A stretch of DNA of 48,004 nt, from positions 1-48,004 of IMG/VR virus record IMGVR_UViG_3300031576_000555. One strand, given 5' to 3'. The DNA is from a virus. The notes under the pieces are model-generated. The model was given only the letters and a program-made list of their open reading frames with translations. It was not told the origin of the DNA and searched no databases. Both the position numbers and the translations under genes were made by a program. Positions 25,043 through 33,186 of this stretch are shown one piece after another. Positions within the stretch are counted from its first letter, which is position 1. The number at the start of each line of letters is the position of its first letter.

Positions 25043-26337
25043 TCGTAGTGGTGCTCTTCGACAGGTTCGTCGTGTGGCTCGTGTGCGTCGTGTGTTTCGT
25101 GTAGTTCGGTTCCCTCAGTGGCTGGTGAGTCAGGGGCGAAGTGTTCGAACCTGTACCACCGGCCATTTGAGTGTCGGAATCCTATTTTGAACGCCAGCAT
25201 TCCCTCGATGAAGTCTCTTTGACCTCTTGCCGACACGATGCCGGTTCGCATTTTCACGTCTGAGTCGTCCATTCCTTCTCGCCCGGCCACCATCAAGTCG
25301 TCTGCGATAGACCACATGACGCGCATCTTGGGAGGAGCTGAGAGTTCGTTCACCAGCTCCTCAAGCGGGGGGTAGAGAAAGTTGTCGATGAGAGCGAGCC
25401 CAGCGTCGACATCTTCGATCGTGAGTTCGTATCGCCCATCTGAGAGGGCACGGGCGGCGCCCAGCTTGGCAGCGTAGCCAGGGTAGCGATTCCAGAACCC
25501 CGATAGGCCTGCCACCGAATAGGTTTTCTCCTCAGTGAGGTTCTTGAGGGCTTTGACGTACTCCCAGGTGGCAGGTGGTATGGTCATTACGTTGGGGGCC
25601 CCCTCTCTGATCGCGATGGCTTCCTCGGCAAGGTCGTGCACCTCCTTGTCAGTGATGTTGCCTGAGTCGGTGTCGGGCTTCACCCGTTCGTAGGCGATTA
25701 GAAAACGGTGCATGAACCCGTCTGCGAACGAGGTGGCGTCCATCTTTTTGCGCAAGTCGATGATCGTGGTGCAGAAACCGAAGCTGATGGTCATTTGTCT
25801 GATGATGCGGGTGCCTTTAGAGGCGGTAGTGTGCTCGATTCTGTCTTGCTCGAGAGACTTCATCAGAAACTTGTCGACGTTCTCTGAGCCAGTGATGGGG
25901 GCGACAAGGGCCCCCATCTCATCGCAGGTGTAAGCGCCTTCGAGAGGGGCGCCGTCGCCAGGTTCCCCTTCGCGTTGCCACTTGACCCAACGATTGATCA
26001 GTCCGCTCGGGGTCCCTGAGAGTTCATCCGCAACGAAAAATGGGAACCCCCCGTGGGTGGCGACGTAGTTGAGTATCTTGAGAGCGTGGTTCATCGACTT
26101 GGACTTGCCGACTCCTGACGTGCCGATCAGGATGATGCTGAAAGGGGGGTAGAGGGCAACGTCTGGCAAGTCGAGTCGGCATCGCCGACCGACCACAGCG
26201 GTCATGGCGAAGATCCCACACAGCAGGTGGAACGAAACGGGGAACCTGGTTCGCCGGGTGATGGTGCAATAGCGGTCGAGCCACGTGTCTTCACTCGTGA
26301 ACGTCCGGTGGTCGACGATGCCGGTGGAACGAATCAT
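25039..26337 (-). CDS. DUF3987-like P-loop ATPase, putative replicative helicase
   Basis: 432 residues from an ATG with AGGAG upstream; the longer open frame to 26589 is Arg/Gly-rich and overlaps the next gene, so I reject it. Residues 72-79 (GTSGVGKS) are a Walker A loop and YTCDEMGAL (about 137-145) a Walker B. The layout (FPVSFHLLCGIFAMTAVVGRR before the ATPase) matches DUF3987/phage primase-helicase ATPases that act in replication. A C-terminal winged-helix-like part follows, then a His/Asp/Glu-rich tail (HDAHEPHDEPVEEHHYD) that could bind metal. It is the last gene of the leftward replication block and converges on the lysis genes. Confidence 0.72.
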   Translation of the reverse strand: MIRSTGIVDHRTFTSEDTWLDRYCTITRRTRFPVSFHLLCGIFAMTAVVGRRCRLDLPDVALYPPFSIILIGTSGVGKSKSMNHALKILNYVATHGGFPFFVADELSGTPSGLINRWVKWQREGEPGDGAPLEGAYTCDEMGALVAPITGSENVDKFLMKSLEQDRIEHTTASKGTRIIRQMTISFGFCTTIIDLRKKMDATSFADGFMHRFLIAYERVKPDTDSGNITDKEVHDLAEEAIAIREGAPNVMTIPPATWEYVKALKNLTEEKTYSVAGLSGFWNRYPGYAAKLGAARALSDGRYELTIEDVDAGLALIDNFLYPPLEELVNELSAPPKMRVMWSIADDLMVAGREGMDDSDVKMRTGIVSARGQRDFIEGMLAFKIGFRHSNGRWYRFEHFAPDSPATEGTELHETHDAHEPHDEPVEEHHYD

Positions 26338-26372
26338 GGGCGGACTCCTAGGGGCATGGGCTCTCTCTTCTC

Positions 26373-26726
26373 TCAGAGACGCTTCTGGATTGCGTCGGCG
26401 TTGAGACCGCTCACGATGAGCTTGACCGTGATCTTGCCTTGGCCTTCGTCGCGGTCGATGTCGTACTCGACGCTGACCGTGTCGCCCATGCGCATCCCCT
26501 TGCCGAGGGCGCCCATCATCTCTGAGCGTGCCCAGCCTTCCCACTGCTCGAGTTCTTTGCCGTAGTTGGGGGTCGACCCACGAAGCCACGTCCAGCGACT
26601 CAGGGTGAAGTTGGGAACTGGAGTTGAAGATTCATCGCCCGGGCCACTGTCGCTCGGATCTTTTCCTCGTGGAGATTCATCCACTCGACTAGCGACTCCA
26701 ACTTTGCTCTCTCGATCCGTAGCCAT
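26373..26726 (-). CDS. Hypothetical protein in the replication block
   Basis: A 117-residue protein from ATG with GAGGAG 8 bases upstream. The first 45 residues are polar and probably disordered; the rest looks folded (TLSRWTWLRGSTPNYGKEL, then SVEYDIDRDEGQGKITVKL). Its first 127 bases overlap the end of the 84-residue gene at 26600 in another frame. No family recognised. Position between polymerase and helicase suggests a replication accessory role. Confidence 0.55.
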   Translation of the reverse strand: MATDRESKVGVASRVDESPRGKDPSDSGPGDESSTPVPNFTLSRWTWLRGSTPNYGKELEQWEGWARSEMMGALGKGMRMGDTVSVEYDIDRDEGQGKITVKLIVSGLNADAIQKRL

Positions 26727-26854
26727 TGCACACACTCCTCGCGGGTTTTGTGCCGGGTCCCTGTCGCCACTAGGCCGCAGCAGCAGAGCCAGGCATCGTC
26801 CTCGTCAAAATACCACGAAGGGGGTCGTGGCCCCTCATCTCGTCCGGTAGCCAT
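26600..26854 (-). CDS. Small Trp/Cys-containing protein overlapping polymerase
   Basis: An 84-residue protein from ATG with AAAGGA 6 bases upstream, starting inside the polymerase gene (85-base overlap) and ending inside the next gene (127-base overlap). The sequence looks like a real protein: PPSWYFDEDDAWLCCCGLVA, REECVQWLRIERAKLESLVEW, then a helical end. The Cys cluster might bind metal. The two overlaps mean that three frames are used within about 260 bases. Family unknown. Confidence 0.5.
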   Translation of the reverse strand: MATGRDEGPRPPSWYFDEDDAWLCCCGLVATGTRHKTREECVQWLRIERAKLESLVEWMNLHEEKIRATVARAMNLQLQFPTSP

Positions 26855-29439
26855 ATTGCGTCCTTTCGGAGCCTCCATCGGGAACCGATCTTGATCTGGA
26901 CCGGGCATCGGAACCCCGGTGCTACTTGGGGGAATTCCTGTTCCATGATCTCTCTCATCCGCCAGGCCATCAAGGAAGCATTCTGCTCTGGCACTTCGAC
27001 AACGTCCTCGTCGTGCATCGGGATCACGAGGTGACCACCGAGTTCGACAGCGGCGGCCTCTATCTGTGGTGCCACGTCCCACTGCATGTCGGCGCCGCTG
27101 CCTTGGATTGGCGTATTGATGATCTCGTTGCGGTTGCCCTTCACGTCGCCAAACCATCTCTTCCTTCCCCAGCCGTTGACGATGTACCCGTGTTTGAGCA
27201 CGTATCTTATGCACTCGCGTTGATAGGCAGTGACGCCGGGGTACAGCTTCTCGAACCCTTCGATCATGGCTTTGACTTCGTCAGCCTTGACGTGGATGAA
27301 CCCAGCGTCGTGGAACGCCTTGTGGATCGTTTTCCACCCGCCACCGAAGATCCAGCCGTAGAAACAGTTCTTGGCTCGAGTGCGGTCGATGCCCAGCTTG
27401 GTGGCGTTGATCGTGTGGATGGAGTAGAGGGGATCGCCGGGGTGGTCGTCTTGTTGCCTGATCTGTTCCATCAGCGTTGGGTCGCCACTCTTGAACGCCA
27501 TGATGCGCAGCTCTTGGCTGTCGTAGTCGGCCATCACGAACAGGAACCCTGGACGTGGAACCACGATCACTCTCAGTGGCTTCGGCATCTGTTGGATAGG
27601 AGGAGTCTTTGTTGGACGGTGGCCCTTTGCGACGATGCGCCCCGTCGCTGCTGAGACTTGAAATTTCGCGCTGCCTTCGGAGTCGTCTTTTGATCCGGGT
27701 GCGTAGGTGGGGTAGATGTGGTCGCCGCACGAGAGATAGGTGGCGAGGTACTTGTTGCGGTGCTTGGTGTGGAGGAGGGCCATGAGAGCTGAGATACGAT
27801 CATCCGAAGTAAGCAAGCTGTCCAGCTTCGGGGCACCGTTGGCTCTCTTCGATTCCCCGTGCCTGACCAGGGCAATTAGATTCTGGATCGCCTCCTTCTC
27901 AGTAGTGATCTTGAGGATCTTCTGGCCCCCCTCCTTGACCTCTTTGTATTGCGTCGGGAGACCCCACTCTTCGTACAGCAGCTTCTTGAGTTGGGCTGGA
28001 GAGCGGGGGTTGCACCCTCCAGCGCTGGTCCAGCGGGCTTCTGCCCGGTCGGCCCACTTGCGATAGATGGCTTGGAGGCGGTCTCTGACCGTGGCGTCTA
28101 TCTTCAGTCCGCGCATGTGAATGTCAATGAGAAGGGGGAGCACTCGGCGTTCTCGCTCCCACACTTCCCACTGACCTGTCGCGATGATCTCGCGCCGAAG
28201 CACATCCCATAGTGGGAATAGGTTCGAGGCGTCCTGGCGGTTATAGGTCTCTTGGGCCTTCTCGTTGACTAGGACGCGGGCTTCGTGTTTGGGGACGAAG
28301 CACCGTTTACACCAACGGGCTTTCTCTTCGCGGGTCCATTCGTGGACGAGTTTGTTGCACTTGTCACAGGGTTGGCCCTTTTTCGTCTTGCCCTTCGTCC
28401 ACTTGGGTTCGCGTGGGGCTGACCCCGGGTTGCCCTCGTGCTTCCATCGGTGCCCATCGCAGAAGTGGCCGAATACTTGGTTGAGACTGTAGCCGGGGGC
28501 GTCTGGGTCAGCGATGGCTGCGCCCCACATGGGGTCGGTGATTGTGGTGGCGTCGATGGTGAAGCCGGCCTTGCGCAATAAGGGTAGGTCGTAGTTGGCG
28601 TTGAACACGAGGACCTCGGGCCGGTCGAGCGCCATCTGTGAGAGATGGGCGATGCGTCCGCCCATTCGCTCGGAGATCGCTTCGACGCCGCCTTGGGCGT
28701 TACGCCATGCGATTCCGATCCGTTCGATGGGGCCTCGTGGGTTCTCGAGGTCGATAGAGGCGGCGGGCGAGAGTGACAAACTTCCCGGGTCAGAGTTTTG
28801 TCGTGGTGGTCTGACTATACTCAGCTCGTCACGGCTCGCCCGTGCCGCCCGTCCGACTGCCCGACGAAACCAAGGGAACTTCTTGTTGCCTGTGCGCATG
28901 ATGAAGGCCGGATGATACGTGGTCAGAATCCATTCTACCGAGGAGGGGAGGTTCCCTCGGTGGCTACGCTCGACTTCATCCGGCCTGATCAAGTAGCCGT
29001 CCCAGTGGGAGACGGACATCTTTTTACCAGAGAATCCAGTAATTGCTCGAAGGGGCTCGTTGCCGAATAGGAGCAGGGTCTTCACATTGGTGAGCGAGGC
29101 GAGGTCCTTGTGTAAACGGGCTCGGCATGCGGTGAGCTGCTCGGGGGTGGGTTCATCTCCTCCCCCCATCGGGTAACAATTGATGCAATTGACTTTGAAA
29201 CAGTCACTTAGGTTGACACCGAAGGCTCCGAGGGCGGCTCTCGTGAGTGCGCCTGATCCCCCCACAAATGGTTGTGGCCCGAGTCCCTCCTCGTCGATGA
29301 GTTCGCGGAACCCCGGTCCGATGCCGACGATGGCGAGTGTGGCGTCTATTGGTCCGGCTGTGCCACACCACTTGCCACTCGGATCATCGAAGCTGGTGCC
29401 TCGCTCTTCGTTGCGTCTGGGGCACGTTGCACACCGCAC
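26770..29439 (-). CDS. Fused uracil-DNA glycosylase / 3'-5' exonuclease / family A DNA polymerase
   Basis: 889 residues from GTG 29439; an in-frame TTG at 29523 lies inside a hairpin. Residues 1-200 form a UDG domain with Cys pairs (CATC at 3-6, Cys25, Cys85, Cys88, Cys105: possible iron-sulphur cluster), GIGPGFRE (39-46), PFVGGSGAL and YHPAFI (175-180). The exonuclease domain has DLE (230-232), FNANYDLPLL (279-288) and YNRQDA (399-404), with an inserted zinc knuckle (CDKC 358-361, CKRC 377-380). The polymerase has motif A DYDSQELR (from about 638), motif B RTRAKNCFYG (686-695) and motif C MHDED (808-812). SPO1-type polymerases also carry a UDG-like domain. The fusion may keep uracil out of, or tolerate it in, the phage DNA. 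Confidence 0.9.
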   Translation of the reverse strand: MRCATCPRRNEERGTSFDDPSGKWCGTAGPIDATLAIVGIGPGFRELIDEEGLGPQPFVGGSGALTRAALGAFGVNLSDCFKVNCINCYPMGGGDEPTPEQLTACRARLHKDLASLTNVKTLLLFGNEPLRAITGFSGKKMSVSHWDGYLIRPDEVERSHRGNLPSSVEWILTTYHPAFIMRTGNKKFPWFRRAVGRAARASRDELSIVRPPRQNSDPGSLSLSPAASIDLENPRGPIERIGIAWRNAQGGVEAISERMGGRIAHLSQMALDRPEVLVFNANYDLPLLRKAGFTIDATTITDPMWGAAIADPDAPGYSLNQVFGHFCDGHRWKHEGNPGSAPREPKWTKGKTKKGQPCDKCNKLVHEWTREEKARWCKRCFVPKHEARVLVNEKAQETYNRQDASNLFPLWDVLRREIIATGQWEVWERERRVLPLLIDIHMRGLKIDATVRDRLQAIYRKWADRAEARWTSAGGCNPRSPAQLKKLLYEEWGLPTQYKEVKEGGQKILKITTEKEAIQNLIALVRHGESKRANGAPKLDSLLTSDDRISALMALLHTKHRNKYLATYLSCGDHIYPTYAPGSKDDSEGSAKFQVSAATGRIVAKGHRPTKTPPIQQMPKPLRVIVVPRPGFLFVMADYDSQELRIMAFKSGDPTLMEQIRQQDDHPGDPLYSIHTINATKLGIDRTRAKNCFYGWIFGGGWKTIHKAFHDAGFIHVKADEVKAMIEGFEKLYPGVTAYQRECIRYVLKHGYIVNGWGRKRWFGDVKGNRNEIINTPIQGSGADMQWDVAPQIEAAAVELGGHLVIPMHDEDVVEVPEQNASLMAWRMREIMEQEFPQVAPGFRCPVQIKIGSRWRLRKDAIWLPDEMRGHDPLRGILTRTMPGSAAAA

Positions 29440-29510
29440 GCTCGTCCGCCCTTCCAGTTGCGCACCCGCGTTCGAAGAAGTCGATTTAGCTAGAATACTC
29501 CGATGAGTGA

Positions 29511-29542
29511 TCCACCGCAACAACTTTCACTGTTGCGGTGGA
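29511..29542. terminator. Inverted repeat upstream of the polymerase
   Basis: CCACCGCAAC (29512-29521) pairs perfectly with GTTGCGGTGG (29532-29541). A flanking T-A pair and an inner A-T pair give a 12 bp stem with an 8-base loop. On the leftward strand it follows the stop of the 658-residue exported protein and precedes the polymerase start. Neither side has a clean U-run, so it may be a partial terminator, an mRNA-stabilising hairpin or an operator. Confidence 0.6.
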
Positions 29543-29550
29543 GATTCTTG

Positions 29551-31527
29551 TTAATTGAGTTCTTCACATAGCTTTGGCTTGCATGGAAGCCCGCTGTCGT
29601 ACGTGACGGCGATGAACAGGGCGCCACGTGCGTTGGCGATGAGGAACGTGTCGCCGGTGCCATACTGCTCAGAAGCGACGGTGCCGTCCAATAGTACTGA
29701 GCGCCACACCTTGCCGGTCGGTTTCGTTGGTAAGCGCACGCTGACGCGCGTGAGCAGCGAGTCGAGGTTGGTGCTCCCCGCGTCCCGGGCACGCACGTAA
29801 GCGAGGGCGTTCACTTGGCCGGTGTACGGTACGACCTGGTCGTAGTCACGGCGGTAGATGTGGGCGGTGAATCCGTTCGACGGTGCGGTGAACAAGGTTG
29901 TCGCTTCGCTTACGGGAGTGCCCATGTACGTGAACTGGAGAGGGTCCGATGTCGTCGCGAAGGCCGAGATCCACGTTCGGTTGTCGACGCATTTGGAGTA
30001 ACGGGCCCCACATGGGTCGAACCCGCCACCGAAGTTGCAGCACTTGCCGACTGGGGCACTGCAAGGCGGGCATGCCCCGCAGAACTGGTTCCCGCAGTTC
30101 CCACAATAGATGTTCTGACGGCCCCAGTACGGCGAGCCCCAACCGTCGGTGGGGTCTTTGTCCCGTACCACATGCATGAACGCCAAGTCACCCATCAGAA
30201 CTGTTCCGAACGGGAGGCATGTGGCGGCGGGTGGGTTGCATCCAAATGCCGTGCCCCCTGCGGGGTGGCTATAGTTGGCGCTGAACATGATGTCGTTCGA
30301 TGAGGAGAGGTTGTTGCGCTGGCGCATTCGTTCGGGAAACGTGCCGTCGTTCCTGATCAGAGTGCCTTCGAACTCCATGAATAGTAGGTCGCCAAGGTCC
30401 TGTGTAAACACGCTGTCTTGGGGCATGTTGAGGGCGGGATTGGAGTGGACGTACCCGAGACTACCGTTGCGGAGCAACCACCCGCGAGTCGCGCTCTGGT
30501 GGTAGGCTGCCCCTAGGGCCAGCGTATCGTCAAGCGCCTTCATGAACGCTGACCATTGACACTGGTTGCGGTACCACTTATTGAACATGTCGTTCTCGTT
30601 CGTGTCGCAGCCACGTGGGTAGTCACCGATCTCGAAGTTGCAGTCGTATGCGACCCACGCTTCACTGAAGTCGTCGGCCTCTTTGATGCCACCGCCAGTC
30701 AGCGTCCTGAAGTCGAGGAACTGGAGTCCCCACTGAGCGTTGTCGGCGAAGATCCCTCTGAAATACGGGCCGCTTCCTGAGCCGCCAGGGAGTTCTTGCT
30801 TGTAGATTTGGGTGACGAGAAACTCGAGGTAGGCGTGGAAGACCCAGTTGTTGCGCCAGTTGAGCAGCTCGCGATCGAACTCTGTTTGAAATACACCGCC
30901 TATGTCACATGGCTGGAGGAACCCAGCATAGCCCGGGTGCGGCACTCGCGAGAGAACTGGGTTGTTCGAATCGTAAGCGGGGAAGGTCTTGGTCGTACAG
31001 ATGATCGGGTCTGTTGGGTTTTGACCGCTGCCACACCCGAATGAGCCTGCGGGGCATCCGCCGAGTGCGTTGCATCCCTGACAGCGCCAGTAGCGGATCG
31101 TGGTCTCTTCGCTGAAATGGAGGTAGATGCCCTCGTAGATCGTTTGCCAGTTGGCGGGGAATCTCGCTTGGACCCACGCTTTCCATTTGGCGTCGGCGCT
31201 GTTGACCGGGTCTGTGGTCCGGTGCTCGGTCATGGACCAGTAGTTGAACACCCGCAGGCGCTGGCTGGGTGAGGCCAAGACGGCGGTTCGGAGTGCCGAG
31301 CCGGCTCCGGCGGTTTGACCGCCGATTAGGATCTGCATCCGTTGGGCGATCCTGCATAGTACACTGTCAGCGACGGTGCCTTTTTCACAGATGGTGCCAA
31401 CGTCTGTGTGGCCCGAGCAACCATACATGAGGTGTTGGAACACCGGTTGTGTGAACGCCTGCCAAGCCCCCACTGTCACGATCGCGAAACACACGAGTGC
31501 TGCGATCAAGTACTTGAGACGGATCAT
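29551..31527 (-). CDS. Large exported cysteine-rich protein
   Basis: A 658-residue protein from ATG with AGGGGG upstream. Residues about 4-22 (LKYLIAALVCFAIVTVG) form a signal peptide or membrane anchor. The rest carries many cysteines, densest at about 495-530 (YCGNCGNQFCGACPPC, then GKCCNFGGGFDPCG), so disulphide bonding or metal binding outside the cytoplasm is likely. FRGIFADNAQWG (about 258-269) resembles the end-of-strand pattern of TIM-barrel glycosidase-like proteins (G-x-F-x-DN). I do not recognise the family. It lies behind a second exported protein. A role in host envelope modification, superinfection exclusion or lysis is speculative. Confidence 0.7.
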   Translation of the reverse strand: MIRLKYLIAALVCFAIVTVGAWQAFTQPVFQHLMYGCSGHTDVGTICEKGTVADSVLCRIAQRMQILIGGQTAGAGSALRTAVLASPSQRLRVFNYWSMTEHRTTDPVNSADAKWKAWVQARFPANWQTIYEGIYLHFSEETTIRYWRCQGCNALGGCPAGSFGCGSGQNPTDPIICTTKTFPAYDSNNPVLSRVPHPGYAGFLQPCDIGGVFQTEFDRELLNWRNNWVFHAYLEFLVTQIYKQELPGGSGSGPYFRGIFADNAQWGLQFLDFRTLTGGGIKEADDFSEAWVAYDCNFEIGDYPRGCDTNENDMFNKWYRNQCQWSAFMKALDDTLALGAAYHQSATRGWLLRNGSLGYVHSNPALNMPQDSVFTQDLGDLLFMEFEGTLIRNDGTFPERMRQRNNLSSSNDIMFSANYSHPAGGTAFGCNPPAATCLPFGTVLMGDLAFMHVVRDKDPTDGWGSPYWGRQNIYCGNCGNQFCGACPPCSAPVGKCCNFGGGFDPCGARYSKCVDNRTWISAFATTSDPLQFTYMGTPVSEATTLFTAPSNGFTAHIYRRDYDQVVPYTGQVNALAYVRARDAGSTNLDSLLTRVSVRLPTKPTGKVWRSVLLDGTVASEQYGTGDTFLIANARGALFIAVTYDSGLPCKPKLCEELN

Positions 31528-31549
31528 GGCAACCCCCTATTTGAAAGGA

Positions 31550-31561
31550 GGGCTTCGGCCC
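31550..31561. terminator. Short GGGC-TTCG-GCCC hairpin
   Basis: A perfect 4 bp GC stem with a TTCG/CGAA loop lies between the stop of the exported gene at 31579 and the start of the next at 31527. In the leftward direction TCCTTT follows. It may attenuate transcription or punctuate the mRNA between the two exported-protein genes. It is short, so confidence is limited. Confidence 0.35.
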
Positions 31562-31578
31562 CCCACACCCCTCGGCGA

Positions 31579-32283
31579 TCACCGAAACAACGACTTCATA
31601 TTCTGCCACGTCGAGCCCTCGGTCGGCAACGGTTTCTCGGTCACGTTTTCACACTCGGGCTTGCAGCCGCTCGGCGCGCCACCGATCGTGCGCAGGTAGC
31701 TCTTTGAGTGTACCGCCTGGAACGGGATCCCGCAGGCGGCGCTGATGTCGGCGTGCCAGATGTAGGACCCGACGCCGCCACCGTAGAACGGCGGGATGAT
31801 CGTGGTGCAAGTCCCAGTAAACGGGACATGATCGCTCGAATAGGATCCCAGGTAAAACGTCGGTTCGGGCGCGCCGTTCAGCCACGCGTGAATCGCGGTG
31901 TTCATCGAGCCGTTCGGGTCGTTCGGCGTCTGTAGGTGATAGACCCAAGAGTCGTTGTACTGCGACCCGTAGGTGCGGTCGATGAGAGTGAACATCGCTC
32001 CCGGCGTGAAGCTTTCGAGCCCCGTGCACTCGCTCGTGCCGCAGTCCAAGTAGACGTAGAAGTCGGTGAACCACCAGTTGGGGCGGTGAGCCGCGGCGAG
32101 GTCGGTGCCGGTCGCACAGCGTAGCCCGAGGCCACTGCACGGCACCCCACCATCGAGCTTGCTCACTTTCATCCACACCTGCCGGGTCGCGGTCCGCACC
32201 ATCGCGTCCCCGGCTGTGATCTTGCTCCCGACCGCGAACGCGAGGCTCGGGACCAACATTAGAACCATGAACAGTCGTCTCAT
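31579..32283 (-). CDS. Exported protein with signal peptide
   Basis: A 234-residue protein. ATG 32283 follows GGAGGA and overlaps the upstream stop (ATGA). MRRLFMVLMLVPSLAFA is a clean signal peptide with an AFA cleavage site. The mature part has about eight cysteines (PCSGLGLRC, DCGTSEC, GTCTTI, AACG, GCKPEC), likely paired, and is Trp/Tyr-rich (NWWFTDFYVYLD, GSYIWHADI). No lipobox. No family recognised. Together with the next gene it forms an exported pair. Confidence 0.68.
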   Translation of the reverse strand: MRRLFMVLMLVPSLAFAVGSKITAGDAMVRTATRQVWMKVSKLDGGVPCSGLGLRCATGTDLAAAHRPNWWFTDFYVYLDCGTSECTGLESFTPGAMFTLIDRTYGSQYNDSWVYHLQTPNDPNGSMNTAIHAWLNGAPEPTFYLGSYSSDHVPFTGTCTTIIPPFYGGGVGSYIWHADISAACGIPFQAVHSKSYLRTIGGAPSGCKPECENVTEKPLPTEGSTWQNMKSLFR

Positions 32284-32942
32284 TCCGTTCCTCCGATTTC
32301 TAGAAACTGGTTGAGTGTGTACTGCCTGCTCACTGGCGACCAACCCTGCACTCCGCTCTCAAGACAGAACGTCGCCGGGTCGAACGCCACGAGCCCAGGA
32401 TACCCCATTCGACTCGCCCATGACCACGGCGCATGCGCACCACCGCGCATCCATCGCCCGTGCTCGTTCTGGGTGAATAGTTCCTTGCGGCGGATCCAAA
32501 GTCCAGTCGGGCCGAACATCGAAACTGGGACGTAGTCGTCGTATTTCTTGGTCGGATCGTCACCGACGGCATGCCCGTAAATTCCGTGCCCCTTCGCCTC
32601 GATCCACACGACCGGCCTTCTGGCTAGAGTTTCCCAGACTTTCTCCAGCGGCCTTCGCGCCTGTGACAGCACCATGCCTTTCAACCCGGCGTAGCAATTC
32701 CAGTCGAAGTGCGCCTGTGTCCACATCCCTTCCAGCCCATCCGCCCCTTCGACGAGCAGAATCCCTTCGAGATCCCAGTCGTGTCCGCCAATCGCCTTCG
32801 TGTCGCTCGCGTGCGCGACCGACAACAATGTAAACTTGTGTGTCGTCGTTATAACCTCGGCGACTTGAATTTCGGTAACGGCGTCGGCAGCCGGGTCAGG
32901 GCCGAGGCGCTGGTAAATGATCGGGAGCATCAAATTGTTCAT
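32280..32942 (-). CDS. Hypothetical protein with HDWDLEG and GHGIYGH motifs
   Basis: About 220 residues; ATG 32942 or the ATG four codons later, both behind GGAGAGGG. Two spaced motifs stand out: GGHDWDLEGILLVEG (about 52-66) and WIEAKGHGIYGHAVG (about 113-127). This order (H-D-W-x-E in a strand, then G-x-H-x-x-Y) recalls the folds of Vps62/DUF946-like and NPP1-like proteins, where D-W-E and a later S/G-H-A/G-x-Y mark the core. The likeness is by eye and weak. No signal peptide is seen. It is coupled to the exported protein downstream through ATGA. Confidence 0.55.
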   Translation of the reverse strand: MNNLMLPIIYQRLGPDPAADAVTEIQVAEVITTTHKFTLLSVAHASDTKAIGGHDWDLEGILLVEGADGLEGMWTQAHFDWNCYAGLKGMVLSQARRPLEKVWETLARRPVVWIEAKGHGIYGHAVGDDPTKKYDDYVPVSMFGPTGLWIRRKELFTQNEHGRWMRGGAHAPWSWASRMGYPGLVAFDPATFCLESGVQGWSPVSRQYTLNQFLEIGGTE

Positions 32943-33096
32943 CCCTCTCCGGGTCAAGCTGTTTCAGGTTACATGGACAGGCACACTTGCCATGACGCCA
33001 TCTCCCACACCGCAAACAGTGTCCTGCGTTCGGCCACCGTCCTCGCTTCCCGCACGCATCACAGGTGCCCGATCTACCCACCGGATCTTGCGGCAT
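32896..33096 (-). CDS. Small zinc-finger protein
   Basis: A 66-residue protein with an excellent AAGGAGAGG site 5 bases before ATG. Residues 12-42 contain CDACG, CLRCG and CACPC, a zinc-ribbon layout (CxxC ... CxxC plus extra Cys), followed by an acidic Pro-rich tail. It overlaps the next gene start by about 47 bases. A small nucleic-acid or protein-binding regulator is plausible. Confidence 0.62.
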   Translation of the reverse strand: MPQDPVGRSGTCDACGKRGRWPNAGHCLRCGRWRHGKCACPCNLKQLDPERDEQFDAPDHLPAPRP

Positions 33097-33186
33097 CTGG
33101 TCCTCTCCTTTCGTGGCCCCGGCTGTGGGCGGACTGGAGCATGCCAGCCCGATTACACTCCCCAGTTCGCCGGTCGGGAATCGCCG

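Noticed and set aside
26338-26589. N-terminal extension of the helicase-like gene
   Set aside because: The extension is Arg/Gly/His-rich, overlaps the 117-residue gene in another frame, and the internal ATG at 26337 has a good AGGAG site.
26926-27654. 242-residue rightward frame inside the polymerase gene
   Set aside because: Val/Asp/His-rich reverse-frame translation of polymerase motifs; the polymerase motifs are unmistakable on the other strand.
29440-29523. Polymerase start at TTG 29523
   Set aside because: It lies within the loop region of the 12 bp hairpin with no ribosome site; the GTG at 29439 precedes the first conserved cysteines.
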